This document shows positions 22,222 to 34,105 of a stretch of 64,000 nucleotides of DNA, piece after piece (the first letter of the stretch is position 1; every line of letters starts with the position of its first letter). This DNA is from Physcomitrium patens (lineage: Eukaryota; Streptophyta; Bryopsida; Funariales; Funariaceae), in contig NC_037262.1 in NCBI RefSeq assembly GCF_000002425.4, positions 10,639,243 to 10,703,242 on the forward strand, read 5' to 3'. The notes below the pieces were generated by a model that saw nothing but the letters and a program-made list of their open reading frames with translations, searched no databases and had not been told where the DNA came from. The translations under genes and the position numbers were made by a program.

Positions 22222-22782
22222 TGTCAAGGACAAGAACTCGATGAAAAAATAATTCAAATAAGTAAGCCTTCACTCAAAGAGAGGTAACAAAATATATAAA
22301 AACAAGTATATATATTGAAAGAGAAACTCGAATGACTATTGCCAAAAGACGAGAAAACTAGAGACCCTTGAAACTAGACTAGAAGCAAGAAAAGAGTTGA
22401 CAAGAGTGAAGAAGCCTTCACTCTTGTCTCTATATATACTATCTAACTAGAGGCTATGTGGCGACGTTCTATAGGACCTCCAATATGTGTTGACTTTGTA
22501 GGACACATGCCTTGACTTACAAGGCAAGTTTTTCTACGTATGGACCACATAGTTAGCTTGATCTTCAAGCTAACAATATGTGTGGCACATGGTCAACTTA
22601 TTAACCACGTTTTTAATCCAAAAAGTCAATTAAAGATACCTATGAAGTAAAAGCACCCTCTATGAAGCTTCTGGGAAGCTTTCATATTAAATACTATAGA
22701 ATTAACTTACTTTTACCTATTTTTACTTACTTCTACCTATTTTTATATATAATTACTAGCTTATATGATTATGTCCGTGACA
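22222..22782 (-). repeat. 3' LTR of A3 (561 bp)
   Basis: On the plus strand it starts TGTCAAGGACAAG and ends ATGTCCGTGACA. The predicted RNA start sequence (its complement TTGACAAGAGT on the plus strand) is at 22397-22407. The polypurine tract of A3 adjoins at 22786-22797. Confidence 0.92.
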
Positions 22783-22823
22783 TTACCCCCCCTTCTAGGG
22801 ACGAGTTCCACGAGGAGCGATCA

Positions 22824-23246
22824 TCATATGTTGAGGAAATCTATGATATGACAAATTGTATTCGCCACATACTCTGATCTTTGTTCTCTTCGAAGATGAT
22901 TGATAGGGCCTCTCAACCATTGGTAGTATCCCATACTAGGGCAGAAAGACCACCCAATTATTTGATCATTGTTGAGGCCTTCGTAACTTCCTTCAAATAG
23001 GATATTTGGAACACCATCAGGAGTTGTTCCTACCTCTAGTACAATCACCAAACATCGGGAGTCCCTTCCCAAATCGTGATATCAAACGGGTTGTATCTTG
23101 CCATCTATTCCAGGAAGAACATGTCATTCTTGAAGATCTTTAGCTCGATTACGTCGTCTTGAAGGTTGTGACAATCGTAATATCTCGTCCGACAGATCAG
23201 CAAATAAAGGCTCTTGAGTTGAATCCACTGGTTATTGGTTCTCCAT
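22824..23246 (-). pseudogene. ORF3 of A3, unknown small protein (at least two stops)
   Basis: Again exactly 423 bp between ATG and stop. Reads GRDSRCLVIVLEVGTTPDGV, LFEGSYEGLNNDQIIGW, MGYYQWLRGPINHL, YVANTICHIIDFLNI. In the first half codon 5 is TAA (Gln in A1) and a second stop is TGA (Arg in A1/A2). There is no indel despite the decay. Function unknown. Confidence 0.72.
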
Positions 23247-23340
23247 CTCTTGAGCATCACTACTACAAAGAAGCTACGAACAAGAATTGAAAGTAGAATG
23301 TTATCTTGCCTAGATGTTGTTTCTTTTATAAAAAAGATTT

Positions 23341-26300
23341 TCATCTTAATTTTGATGGATGTCGTCGATGAAAAGCCTCCACCGCCTTTGTTGCATTTAC
23401 AAGATTCTTTATTGGCTCCCATGTGCGTTCACTAATACCATATGCGCACCAATGGATAAGATATTTTAATTTATTTTGGTGCCACCTTGAATCTAAGACT
23501 TCTTCTACTTCAAAATCTTCATTATTGTCCACTTGTATAGGAGGAGGTAGAGCTTGTCGTCTTCTTGGAATGTCCACTGTCTTGTATGGTTCAAGAAGAG
23601 ATACGTAGAATATAGCATGGATTTTCATTGACTCCGGTAGATGTAAACAATATGCAACTGGATTGATTTGTGCAGAAATAGAAAATGGTCCCAGCTTGTC
23701 ACAAGGACGAGTGGTCTTGCTATTATGACAAAGTAGCCATACCTTATCATCTAAGATGAATGATGGTTGTTCCTTTTGATAGACATCTGCATTGACCTTT
23801 TGTTGTTCTTGAGCCTCTTTTAAATGTGCCTTCATTTTTGCATGTAGCTTTGATAAATGAATTGCCAAATCTTTCGCAGCAGGATTATCAACTTTTGAAA
23901 AGTCAAAAGTATCAAATTATGGATGATAACCATAATTAGCAAAGAAAGGTGTTTGTTTTGTAGAAGAATGTACCGTGTTATTGTAAGGAAACTCTGCCAA
24001 TGGTAAAAGAGTTATCCAATCATCTTGTTAGTAGTTAATGATACATTTTAAATATTGCTCCAAAACTTGATTAACACGCTCTGTTTGTCCATCAGTTTGA
24101 GGATGGAATGTCGAAGATAGTTTTATATCCACTTTAAGAATCTTGAAAAGAGTCCGCCAAAATCTTGATACAAATTGAGTTCCCCTATTTGATATAATAT
24201 CCTTGGATAATCCATGATAGCGATAGATATTGTCAAAAAAGAGCTTAGTTGTTTCTTCACCTATGATAGATTTTATACATGGTACAAAATGTGCCATCTT
24301 GGTAAAACGATCTACTATCACGAATATAGAGTTATAAGAACCTGAGATTAGAAGATCCATGATGAAGTCCATAGAAGCAGAAGACCATGGTTGTTCTAGA
24401 ATGGGTAATGGCTGAAGAAGTCCAAAAGATCGATGACGAGGAGTTTTTGATCTTGAACAAACATCACATGATTGTACAAAATCTTTGACTACCTTCCACA
24501 TTTGAAGCCACCAAAAATTCCTAGATATTAGCTCCAAAGTCTTATTATATCCAAAATATCCTAGTACTAGAAAGTCATGACGAGCTTGAAGAATACGTAA
24601 ACGTGCTTCTCCTTCTAGAATATATAGACGTCCTTCGAAATAAAGTAAGTTGTTCTTGAATTCAAATTTAGAATGATCATGACATTTAGAAGAATTATTC
24701 TTAATATCATGAATAAGAAGATCTGAAGACATACTTAACTGGACTTGCTTAAGAAAAGTTAAATCAACAATCAATTTTGATTTTATTGCTCAAAGATGAA
24801 ATTGCTCCGGCTTCAAGAGAACCGTTCTTTGTTGCTCAAAAGCTGCATCTCTTTCTTTTGGTGTAAGATAAGAACGTCTAGACAAGGCATTGGACAAACC
24901 TTGTTATTTTTCTGGCCGATAAGTGATGATGAACTTGAATCTTGATAAAGACATGCTCCAACGAGCTTGGCGACAATTTAATACGCATGTTGACATAAAA
25001 TATTCAAGGTTCTTGTGATCCGTATATATGGTGATTAGACTAGAAGTGCCTTCTAGATAATGATGCCATTCTTGAAAAGAATCTATAATTGCAAGAAGTT
25101 CTTTATCGTGGATCTCATAATTGATTTCTACTACTGAGAATTTTCTTGAATGAAAGGCTACTGGATGAAGTTTGTCATTTTTTCCCATTTGTGATAAAAT
25201 CACACCCAGAATAAAGTCTGATGCATCTATTTCCATAAAGAATGCTTTGGAAAAATCAACACGATACAAGATTCATGCAGAAATAAACGCTATCTTCAAA
25301 GATTCAAAATCAACTTTCACTCCTTGATTCCATTGGAATTTGTCTTTATAAGTCAAACGTATAAGTGGAGCTGCAACTCGAGAAAAGTTTTTGATGAAGA
25401 TCCGATAGTAGTTGGCAAATCCCAAAAAACATTGGACATCTCTTATCATTTTTGGAATCTTCCAATCTATAATAGTTTGAACTTTCTTAGGATCTATTAT
25501 AAGTCCATCATTTGAAATGATGTAACCTAAGAAATTGACTTGAGTAGTGTGGAATACACACTTTTCTATCTTGGCATAGAGTCTTGCATCTCTTAATTTT
25601 TGTAAGACACGACGAACATGAAGTTCATGTTCTTCTAGATTCTTAGAATAGATCAAGATGTCGTCTAAATAACAGACCACAAAATCGTCGAAAAACTCTC
25701 AAAAAACATCATTCATTAGATGTTGAAAAGCTGCTGGTGTATTTGTAAGTCCAAAAGGCATGATGTTGTATTCAAAATATCCATACTTAGTTCGAAATGC
25801 AATCTTTCATTCATCTCCTTCTTTGATGCGTACTAGATTGTATGCTCCCCGAAGATTTATTTTTGTATAGATCTTAGCTTGATTCAACTAATCAAGAAGT
25901 CCAAATATTAAAGGTAGTGGATACCTGTTCTTGATGGTAATCTTGTTGAATCCTCAATAATCAACACACATCCGCAATGATCCATCTTTTTTCTTCACAA
26001 ATAGAATTCGAGCTCCTGTCGGAGATTTAGAATGGCATATGAAATTCTTGGCTAGATTTTCTTCAATATATTTCTTGAGTTCAGTCAACTCATTTTGTGA
26101 TAAACTATAGATTGGTCCGAATGGCGGTTATGCTCCTTCTTGGAGGTCAATTGAGCAATCATAGGGACGATGTTCTAGAAGTGTATCCGCATTCTTTTTT
26201 TCGAATACATCTTAAAATTCTTGATATTGGCTTGATGCCACTTGAATTCTTTCCACTAGTAGAAACAGGTGTGGCATAAATAATATATGGTGATTCTTTC

Positions 26301-26845
26301 ATAGTAGCATGCAAGAAAGCTTTTGTACCTATAAATACGGGTTTAATTGAATTGGACTTATGACTTTCTACTTGATTAACTACACTGTTAGTTATACTTT
26401 TAGAGAAAGTAAGAGTTCGGAAAATCCAATCTATTTGAGGGTTGTATTTTTTTAACCACAATAAACCTAAAATGACTGGATTAGAGGGAGATCTAATGAT
26501 ATTAAATACTACAAAACTATTATGACCATTGATTATTACTTCTATAGGAAGGATTTTGTGAGTAATATCTCCAGAAGATAATTGACGACCATCTATGACT
26601 TCTACATGAACAGGTTTACTTTTCTTTACTAAAGATATGCTATCTCTTTTAGTAAATTCTTCATCTAAAAAACATGCTGAGGCTCCTGAATCTAACAAGA
26701 CAGAGACTTTGTAATGTTTAGGTCCTAAAATAACATATAATATAAAACAAGGAGAGGGCACTAAGGAGAGAATATGACCTTTATTAGATGTTGTGCAAGA
26801 TTCCAGTCGCACGGTCCCTATTGTAGCTGGACAAACTCGTTTTCC
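23341..26845 (-). pseudogene. pol of A3 (protease to chromodomain), broken
   Basis: Read on the minus strand: protease with [16 protein letters not shown] (about 26700); a frameshift near 26230; reverse transcriptase with [11 protein letters not shown] at 25675-25640; RNase H 25269-24904 (MEIDASDFILG, HDKELLAIID, YTDHKNLEYF); integrase 24774-24028 with CDVC, SMDF, TQFVS and TDGQTERVN; chromodomain 23540-23341 (DFEVEEVLDSRWHQNKL). There are several premature stops. It shares very high similarity with pol of A1 and A2. Confidence 0.9.
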
Positions 26846-27173
26846 TGTTAGGGACATAATACTTAGAACCTTCTAGAGACAAGTTTCTAGAACCTTCTAG
26901 AAGTAAGTCTCTGGAACCTTTTAAAAGCTTTCTAGTTAATAGAAGTTATTTAAGAAGCTTCCTAATTGGTGGAAGTTGCTTGAGAAGCTTCCTAAATAAG
27001 AGTATATATTGGAATCGAGGCTGATGAGTTCTTTAGTCTCGACAACACATCTCTTGGAGCTCTAGCTCACCTCTCTGGTGTTGCTCTTGTACTCATTTGA
27101 TTAATCTAGTTCTTGTCAGTTCTTCTTGAATTTCTTGTTAGATTTTGAGTCTTTATTTTTGTGTCCGTGACAG
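26846..27173 (+). repeat. 5' LTR of A4 (328 bp)
   Basis: Starts TGTTAGGGACATAATAC and ends TGTGTCCGTGACA. Two copies of a 30-bp unit are at 26932-26991. TATATATT is at 27003-27010 and the predicted start AGTCTCGACAA at 27035-27045, 32 nt from the TATA start. An imperfect palindrome, 27015-27026 with 27031-27042, overlaps the start. Confidence 0.93.
27003..27045 (+). promoter_or_regulatory. LTR promoter of A4: TATA box and predicted start
   Basis: TATATATT is followed by AGTCTCGACAA 32 nt later. The 11-mer pairs perfectly with 27176-27186 just outside the LTR. Confidence 0.65.
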
Positions 27174-27175
27174 TT

Positions 27176-27186
27176 TGTCGAGACTA
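27176..27186 (+). other. Predicted self-priming primer-binding site of A4
   Basis: TTGTCGAGACT starts 2 nt after the LTR end (27173) and is the reverse complement of 27035-27045. The pairing extends to 14 nt if TAAA at 27186-27189 and TTTA at 27032-27035 are included. The sequence differs from that of A2 but the geometry is the same. Confidence 0.8.
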
Positions 27187-27224
27187 AACTCACCTCTGAT
27201 ATCAGAGCTAGTTTCTTCCTCATT

Positions 27225-27408
27225 AGAGTGTGGATTACCCCTTTACTTGAAGGTGTACTAGCGTTTTAGAGGTTGCGGATTACCCTCCTCTAAACTGATA
27301 CTTCTTTTGTAACAATATTGGAGTCTTATTCTTCTTAGAGAGAGTGGATTACCCCTTTTCTTGAAGCTCTTAAGGCGTTTTAGAGGTTGTGGAGTATCCT
27401 CTTCTAAA
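27225..27408 (+). other. Duplicated leader stem-loop module of A4
   Basis: Two tandem copies of about 80-90 bp. Each has a GGATTACCCCTTT stretch followed by a hairpin. Hairpin 1 has arms TTTAGAGG (27265-27272) and CCTCTAAA (27287-27294) and a 14-nt loop TTGCGGATTACCCT. Hairpin 2 is at 27379-27408 with one G-T pair and a mutated loop. A2 and A3 have one module. Confidence 0.6.
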
Positions 27409-27452
27409 CCAATATTGTCTTCTTGTAGAGTCATTTTTGTCCTTCTTTTAGA

Positions 27453-28477
27453 ATGGCCGGAGGCCAAGACATTAGTATGACAGAAAGTTCGGAGTCGAAG
27501 TTGGATGCTATCATGAATGTCCTCACTACGTTATCACAAAGAACTCTAGAGATTGAAGGAGTTATAGCAAGGCTTCATAATGATGGAGCATCTGGGATGG
27601 CACAATCTAGGTTGCACCAGCCTCAAACTTCTACACTTGGAGAAACAAATTTCCCCAAGTTCGACAAGCACCGCTAGTTCTACAACATAAGGAGCCCCGA
27701 GTTAGCCTTCCGGACAAGTTCGATGGTACGCGTTCCAAATTTCGAGGATTCGTCAATCAAATCAGGTTAATAACATTTTTACAACCTAAACGCTATCCAA
27801 CAGAGGAGTCACGTGTTGGGCTTGTTGGAACCTTACTTACGGGACAAGCTCTATCATGGTTTGCTCCTTTGTTTGGAAAATGATCATCCATACTAAACAA
27901 CTTTGAAACCTTTTTGGAGGCATTAGCGGAAGCATTTGGTAAACACGACAAGGTTCGATGGGCCACAACAAAGATTCAGTCACAACGACAAGGAATGCAC
28001 TCAACATCAATCTATGCATCGGATTTCAGGCAATTAATATGCGACATCAATTGGGACGAAGAAGCGTTGATGAGTCAATTCTATTGGGGTTTAAGAGACA
28101 ATATGAAGGATTTGTTGTTAACTCTTCCTGATCCACGAACGTTCAACGAAGCTATTAGCCAAGCTGTGAAGTATGATAACCGCCTATTCCAACATCGCCA
28201 AGACCAACGCTTAAGACAACATATGATTCGCCATGCCCCAACTATGTCGGCAAGCAGTGTGAATTCACATTCAGAAGTGGAAGACATGCAAATTGACGTA
28301 GTACGTATCAAATTCCTTACTCTAGAAGAAAAAAAGCGACGTATGGAGGAAGGTCTATGTTTGTATTGCGGCGGAGAAGGCCACAAAGTTAGAAATTGCC
28401 CTAAGAAGCAAAAGCAACGCACTGTCAAGACCAGGGGCGCATTTATTCAAGAAAACGAGGATGCCCAGCCACAATAA
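27453..28477 (+). pseudogene. gag of A4, frameshifted
   Basis: Starts MAGGQDISMTESSESKLDA. A frame change lies near 27600-27690, before LPDKFDGTRSKFRGFVNQI. One TGA is at about 27881. The capsid continues with LLTGQALSWFAPLFG and FGKHDKVRWATTKIQSQRQG, then SEVEDMQIDVVRIKFL and the CCHC knuckle CLYCGGEGHKVRNC. It ends in TAA inside the pol overlap. Confidence 0.88.
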
Positions 28478-31400
28478 GAACCGTGCGGCTAGACAGTGGA
28501 ATATTACAAGAACAACCAGGTTCCTTTCTTTCTGCTCAACCTACCCTTTGTTTTATAATCCCTTTGTTTATTGGCCCTCAGAAACTGAGAACCTTAGCAC
28601 TATTAGATTCAGGAGCATCTGCTTGTTTCTTAGACGAAGAATTTGTAAAGCATCATAAGATTCTTTTAGTACAAAAATCCAAACTTGTTCACGTTGAGGT
28701 CATAGTTGGGTGACCATTATTGTCTAATAATGTCACCTATGAATCGAAATCTATAGAACTGACGTTTAAGGGCCATAGTAGTAATATTATTTTCAATAAT
28801 ATTAGAATCCCATCAAATCCTGTTATTCTTGGTCTTTCTTGGTTGAAAAAGTATAATCCATCCATAGATTGGAGATTGCGAAAGATGATATTTTCCACAA
28901 AACCATCCAAGAGCAAGCCTAGTAGAAGACCTCGAATAACGAAATCCTTATTCATTGGAGCAAGAGCATTTGTAAGATTGTCCAAGGAAGGCGCACCATT
29001 TATCATTTATGTGACTCCAACTATCAAGGAGAAGATCTTGACAGCAAGTATACTAGAGCAATACAAAGATTTTGAAGACGTGTTTCAAAAGAAGAATGTT
29101 GACATGCTACCGGAACACCGACCATATGATTGTGCCATAGACTTGCAAGAAGGAGCACAACCACTTTTTGGTCCAATCTACAATCTATCGCAAATAGAAT
29201 TGACAAAGTTGGAGAAATATATTGACGAGAATCTAGCCAAGAACTTCATCTCTCATTCAAAATCGCCAGCTGGGGCACCCATCTTATTTGTAAAGAAGTA
29301 AGATGGATCTTTATGGATGTGCGTGGACTATCGAGGCCTCAACAAGGTAACAAAGAAGAACCGTTATCCATTACCCTTGATTTCTGGTCTCTTAGAACAA
29401 CTTGGACATGCGAGGATCTTTACAAAAATTGATCTAAGGGGAGCTTACAACCTCGTACAAATCAAGGAAGGAGATGAGTGGAAGACAACGTTCCGTATAA
29501 GGTATGACCATTTTGAGTACAATATCATGCCCTTTGGTCTTACTAATGCTCCAGCGGTCTTTCAACATATGATGAATGACATCTTTTGAGAGCACCTTGA
29601 TGATTTTGTTGTCATCTATTTTGATGATATTCTGATATTCTCCAAAAATGAGGAAGAGCATGAGAAGCATGTTTGTCTGGTTTTGGAGAAACTACAAGAG
29701 CAAGGATTGTACGCCAAGTTAGAGAAGTGTTTATTTCATCAAAAACAGATGGAGTTTTTGGGATTTGTTGTGACTACAGAAGACTTAAAGATGGATTGCA
29801 AGAAGGTGGAAGCAATCGTGTCCTGGGAGGTTCCGAAGACAGTTAGAGACATACAATGCTTTCTTGGTTTTGCTAACTTCTATCAGATCTTCATCAAAAA
29901 TTACTCTCAAGTTGCTGCTCCTCTCACTCGGTTGACAGGCAAGGATAAGCTGGAATGGAGACCTCTAGCGGAAAAGGCGTTTCAAGATCTAAAAACAACA
30001 TTTACTATGGCTCCAATCTAAGTACATCCAGACTTTACAAAGGCCTTTTATTTAGAAAGTGATGTTTCGGACTTTGCTTTGGGAGTTGTACTTTCACAAA
30101 TGGGTGAAGACAAGAAGCTCCATCCAATTGCATTCTATTCTCGGAAGTTCTCTGCTGCTAAAATCAATTATGATATCTACTATAAAGAACTTCTTGCTAT
30201 AGTGGATTCTTTCCAAGAATGGCGTCACTTTCTTGAAGGAGCTGCACATCTAGTGACCGTATACACGGATCACAAGAATTTGGAGTATTTCATGTCAGCT
30301 CGAGTTCTAAATCGGCGTCAAACTCGGTGGAATATGTCGCTATCTAGGTTTGATTTTGTTATTACTTATCGACCTGGAAAGCAGCAAGGACTATCCGATG
30401 CCTTATCGAGGAGATCGTATCTTGCACCAAAGGCTAGAGAAGCAGCGTTTGATCAACAATGTATGACGTTGTTGAAGCCAGAGCAATTTCGGCTTTGCGC
30501 TACTATTGTGTCAATTGATGCTGACTTCCTGAATCAGGTACGTGCCGTGACCATTGAAGATTCAGTAGCCATTGATATCAAGCAACAAGCCAATGACGAC
30601 AAGTTCAAAGTGGAAGGAGATCTTTTATACTTTGAGGAGCGATTGTATATTCTAAAAGGACCAGCACAACTCCGAGTTCTTCAATCTCGCCACGATTTTC
30701 CAAGTGCTGGATATTTTGGATTCAACAAGACCTTGGAGCTTATTTCTCGAGATTTTTGGTGGCCTCAAATGTGAAAAGATGTGAAAGATTTTGTCCTCTC
30801 TTGCGACATCTGTTCAAGATCTAAATATCCTCGACATTGTCCTTATGGATTTCTACAACCATTGCCAATTCCACATCGACCATGGTCTTTAGTTTCCATG
30901 GACTTCATCACGGACCTGCCATCATCGAACTCATTTGACAGCATCTTTGTCGTGGTAGATCGGCTTACGAAGTTGATGCACTTTGTCCCTTGCAAGAAGA
31001 CATCGTCTAGTATCGTCACAGCAAGGCTCTTTCTTCATAATGTGTATCGATATCATGGACTACCAAATGATATCATATCAGATCGAGGAACCCAATTCGT
31101 GTCAAAGTTTTGGAGATCTCTCTTTGAGATATTGAAAGTGGATATCAAGCTTTCTTCTGCTTTTCATCCTCAAACTGACGGCCAAACGGAACGGGTGAAC
31201 TAAGTCTTGGAGTAGTACTTACGATACAGCATCAACTACCAGCAAGACGATTAGACTGCATATTTGTCGCTAATCAAGTTTGCATATAACAACAGCCTCC
31301 ATGCATCGACTCAATACATACCATTCTTTTTCAACTATGGATATCATCCAAAGCTTGATTTATTGAGTTCGTCAACAAATAATAATCCAGCAGCTGAAGG

Positions 31401-31955
31401 ATTTGCGAAGCAACTATCAGAGCTTCAAACTACGTTGAAGCTTCAATTACAATCTGCTCAAGAATCCTACAAGGCGTCTGCAGATAGATTTCGGAATCAA
31501 GCACCTACTTTCAAAGTTGGAGATAAAGCTTGGCTTCTTCGACGGAATATCAAAATCAAGCGACCGTGTGATAAGTTGGACTATCAAAGATTGGGACCAT
31601 TTATCATCTAGAAGCAAATCAATCTAGTGGCGTATTGTCTGGAGTACCGGCTTCTATGAAGATACATCCAGTCTTTCATGTTTCTTTGTTGGAACCTTAT
31701 CGAGCGTCATCTTTTCTTGGAAGAGTGCAATGTCCACCACCTAGTATTGAGATCAAGAACCACAAAGAATATGAGGTCGAGAAGGTACTAGATTCACATC
31801 GAAGGTAGAGCAAGTTAGAGTATCATGTTCATTGGTGCGACTACGATATTAATGAACAAACGTGGGAGCCAGCTAAAAATCTTGTCAATGCACCGCAAAA
31901 GGTACAGGAGTTTCATCAACGACATCCTCATAAACCCAAGCTATTTCGACGATAG
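28466..31955 (+). pseudogene. pol of A4 in the -1 frame, multiple stops
   Basis: The frame begins in the gag overlap (PATIRTVRLD). Protease [17 protein letters not shown]; reverse transcriptase [13 protein letters not shown] then [15 protein letters not shown]; catalytic box YFDDILIFSKN near 29617; RNase H HKNLEYFMSARVLNRRQ; integrase CDIC, SMDFITDLPSS and TDGQTERVN; chromodomain [13 protein letters not shown] near 31770. In-frame stops near 28711, 29299, 29587, 30019, 30775, 31204 and 31609, plus a 1-base shift near 31640. Confidence 0.9.
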
Positions 31956-32087
31956 CTTCTTTCTGAAGCTTGCTCATCTAAGAATATAAGAAAGGGGGGA
32001 GAGGACCACCAAAATTCGTAGTTGATGTAGTTATTTTCTCCAAGAAAGAGTAGAATTATTTTAGTAGCCATAGTTTGGTCTTCTTGT

Positions 32088-32441
32088 ATGGATAACCAAG
32101 AGATAGATACTTTGTCAGTCAGATTATCTCAACCAACTAGCTCACGAAGGTGATCCCGAGATGAAGAACTGCCTGCACTACAACGACGACAAAAGATACC
32201 GAGTAACTGATCACTGGTAATTTTATTTGAGTTCGAGCCTGCTTACGATGGTCAGTCAAAAGGCGTGTTTGCAGGACAATTTCACAATGAGGATACGAAA
32301 GTTCATGCTTGGTCAAAAGTCGAAGGCATGGGCCACTACCATTGGCTTCAAGGGTCGATGAACCACTTACCTTGTGAACAATAGTTGGAGTTCATAGCAA
32401 ACGTTATGCGACAGATCTTCATTTTCTTGCATTGGTACTGA
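32088..32441 (+). pseudogene. ORF3 of A4, diverged homologue
   Basis: A 118-codon frame from ATG (MDNQEIDTLSVRLSQP), 132 nt after pol, with stops at three codons. It aligns with ORF3 of A1-A3: RLSQPTSSRR, SRDEEL, SLVILFEFEP, GVFAGQFHNEDTKVHAW, MGHYHWLQGSMNHL, LEFIANVMRQIFIFL. Survival across two families that share little leader or LTR sequence argues for a real protein. Confidence 0.65.
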
Positions 32442-32477
32442 TTCATAACAACATTGCTTCTCAGAGACCTTGAAGCT

Positions 32478-32491
32478 AAAAAAGGGGATGA
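32478..32491 (+). other. Polypurine tract of A4
   Basis: Six A and four G, then ATGA, then the LTR's TG. Confidence 0.8.
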
Positions 32492-32908
32492 TGTTAGGGA
32501 CATAGTCCTTAGAATCTTCTAGAGACAAGTTTCTAGAACCTTCTAGAAGTAAGTCTCTGGAATCTTCTAGAAGCTTTCTAATTAATGGAAGTTGCTTAAG
32601 AAGCTTCATAATTGGTGAAAGTTGCTTGAGAAGCTTTTTAGTTGATAGAAGTTACTTGAGAAGCTTCTTAGTTGGTGGAAGTTGCTTGAGAAGCTTCCTA
32701 GTTGGTGAAAGTTACTTGAGAAGCTTCCTAAATAGGAATATATATTAGAATCAAGGCTGAAGAGTTCTTCAGTCTCGACAACACATCTCTTGGAGCTCTA
32801 GCTCACCTCTCTGGTGTTGTTCTTGTACTCATCTGATTAATCTAGTTCTTGCCAATTCTTCTTGAATTTCTTATTAGATTTCGAGTCTGTATTTTTGTGT
32901 CCATGACA
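32492..32908 (+). repeat. 3' LTR of A4 (417 bp)
   Basis: Starts TGTTAGGGACATAGTCC and ends TGTGTCCATGACA. Five tandem 30-bp units at 32578-32727 explain the 89-bp excess over the 5' LTR. TATATATT is at 32739-32746 and the predicted start at 32771. A 12-bp palindrome with one mismatch and one G-T pair lies at 32751-32762/32767-32778. Confidence 0.93.
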
Positions 32909-32913
32909 TTTCC

Positions 32914-33893
32914 GACATATTGTCTTCTTTCATAGCCATATTCCTCATTTTGTTATTGCATCATTTCTTTGGACAATGTTGAGTAGTGTGCTTTGATTCT
33001 CTACAATATAAACATAATCCTTCTTAACGACGACAAGTCTTTTCTTGCTCAGTAAGAGGTTTGAAACGTACTGCATCAATTTGCATATCCTCTACTTTCG
33101 AATGTATGTGTTGAAGAGGTGTTGGTGTTGCCATTGAATTATAGTAACGTTGAGGTCCACTTGTACGATTCTCAAATCGGAATTCAAAAAGGTGATTGTC
33201 GCACTTCACAGCAAAGTCAATTGCTTGACTCAATGTTTGAGGATCAGATAAGTTGAGCATTAATTTTTTTACTTCATATTGTAATCCATAGAGAAATTGG
33301 CTAATAAGTGCAGCATCATCCCACTTGATATCAGTTGTAAGTTGTTGAAATTGTGAAGCGTATAATGTTACTCATCAATTGCCTTGTCATAAAATATGGA
33401 TCTTATTGGTTGCAACACGAATTGTAACATGTTCTCCATACATGGATCGAAATTCTACCAAAAAAGCCTCTAGATTATCCAATATTGGATCTCGTCGTTC
33501 AAGAAAAGATGAAAACCACAATAATGCTAAACCTGAAAGAAGCGTACCAATGAATCTAACTTGCAATCCTAGAGTTGGATAGCTTTGGGGTTGAAGTTCA
33601 ATCACAAGTTGCACTTGATTGATAAATCCTCAAAACTTAGATTTGGTGCCATCAAACTTCTCGGGTATGGCAATTCTTGGTTCTTTAACATTTCAAGGGC
33701 GTTCCACCATAAGAGAAAGGACATGGTTTGGTGCAGATGTTGAAGCAGCTCCAATCATTTCTATATCTTCACTTCCTGCCAATCTTGTTGCTCCTTGTGG
33801 TGGTAAATTGAGTTGATGCATCACAAGTATTAACTTCTTCAATTTCTCTTGTATTTGTGCCATTGTACTCTTCATTTCAACAAGTTTTGCCAT
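32914..33893 (-). pseudogene. gag of A3, separated from its end by A4
   Basis: From 33893 (MAKLVEMKSTMAQIQEKL) with capsid LLSGLALLWFSSFLERRD, FRSMYGEHVTIRVATNK and LSDPQTLSQAIDFAVKCD; SKVEDMQIDAVRFKPL; knuckle CLYCRESKHTTQHC. Several stops. The frame reaches 32914, is cut by A4, and its last codons lie at 26845-26818 (GlnLeuGln stop). Confidence 0.88.
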
Positions 33894-33987
33894 GATAATA
33901 CTTAGAAGAGAGAAGATGTCTAATATTGCTCAAGACAAATAGAAGAGAGGACTTGAGAACAAAGAAAATACTAAGGATAATATCAGT

Positions 33988-34015
33988 TTAGAAGAGAGTA
34001 ATCCGCAACTTCTAA
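33988..34015 (-). other. Leader stem-loop of A3
   Basis: Arms TTAGAAG and CTTCTAA enclose a 14-nt loop that reads TTGCGGATTACTCT on the minus strand. Same position and loop as in A2 and A4. Confidence 0.6.
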
Positions 34016-34092
34016 TATGCTTATATCTTATCAAGAAAAAGGGGTAATCTACTCTTAATCAAGATTAGACAAAGCTCTGATATTATAGGTGT

Positions 34093-34103
34093 ACTCTTGT
34101 CAA
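34093..34103 (-). other. Predicted self-priming primer-binding site of A3
   Basis: Minus-strand TTGACAAGAGT lies 2 nt after the LTR end, complementary to the predicted RNA start in the LTR (34281-34291). Confidence 0.75.
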
Positions 34104-34105
34104 TC

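Larger units (their letters stand above)
26846..32908 (+). mobile_element. Chromovirus A4, a related family, nested in A3
   Basis: LTRs at 26846-27173 and 32492-32908. TTTCC at 26841-26845 and 32909-32913 is a perfect 5-bp duplication, and removing A4 rejoins the gag of A3. Gag, pol, ORF3 and leader all have homologues in A1-A3 but are clearly diverged. The LTRs differ in length (328 and 417 bp) because a 30-bp repeat is present twice in one and five times in the other. Many stops and at least two frameshifts make it dead. Confidence 0.96.
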
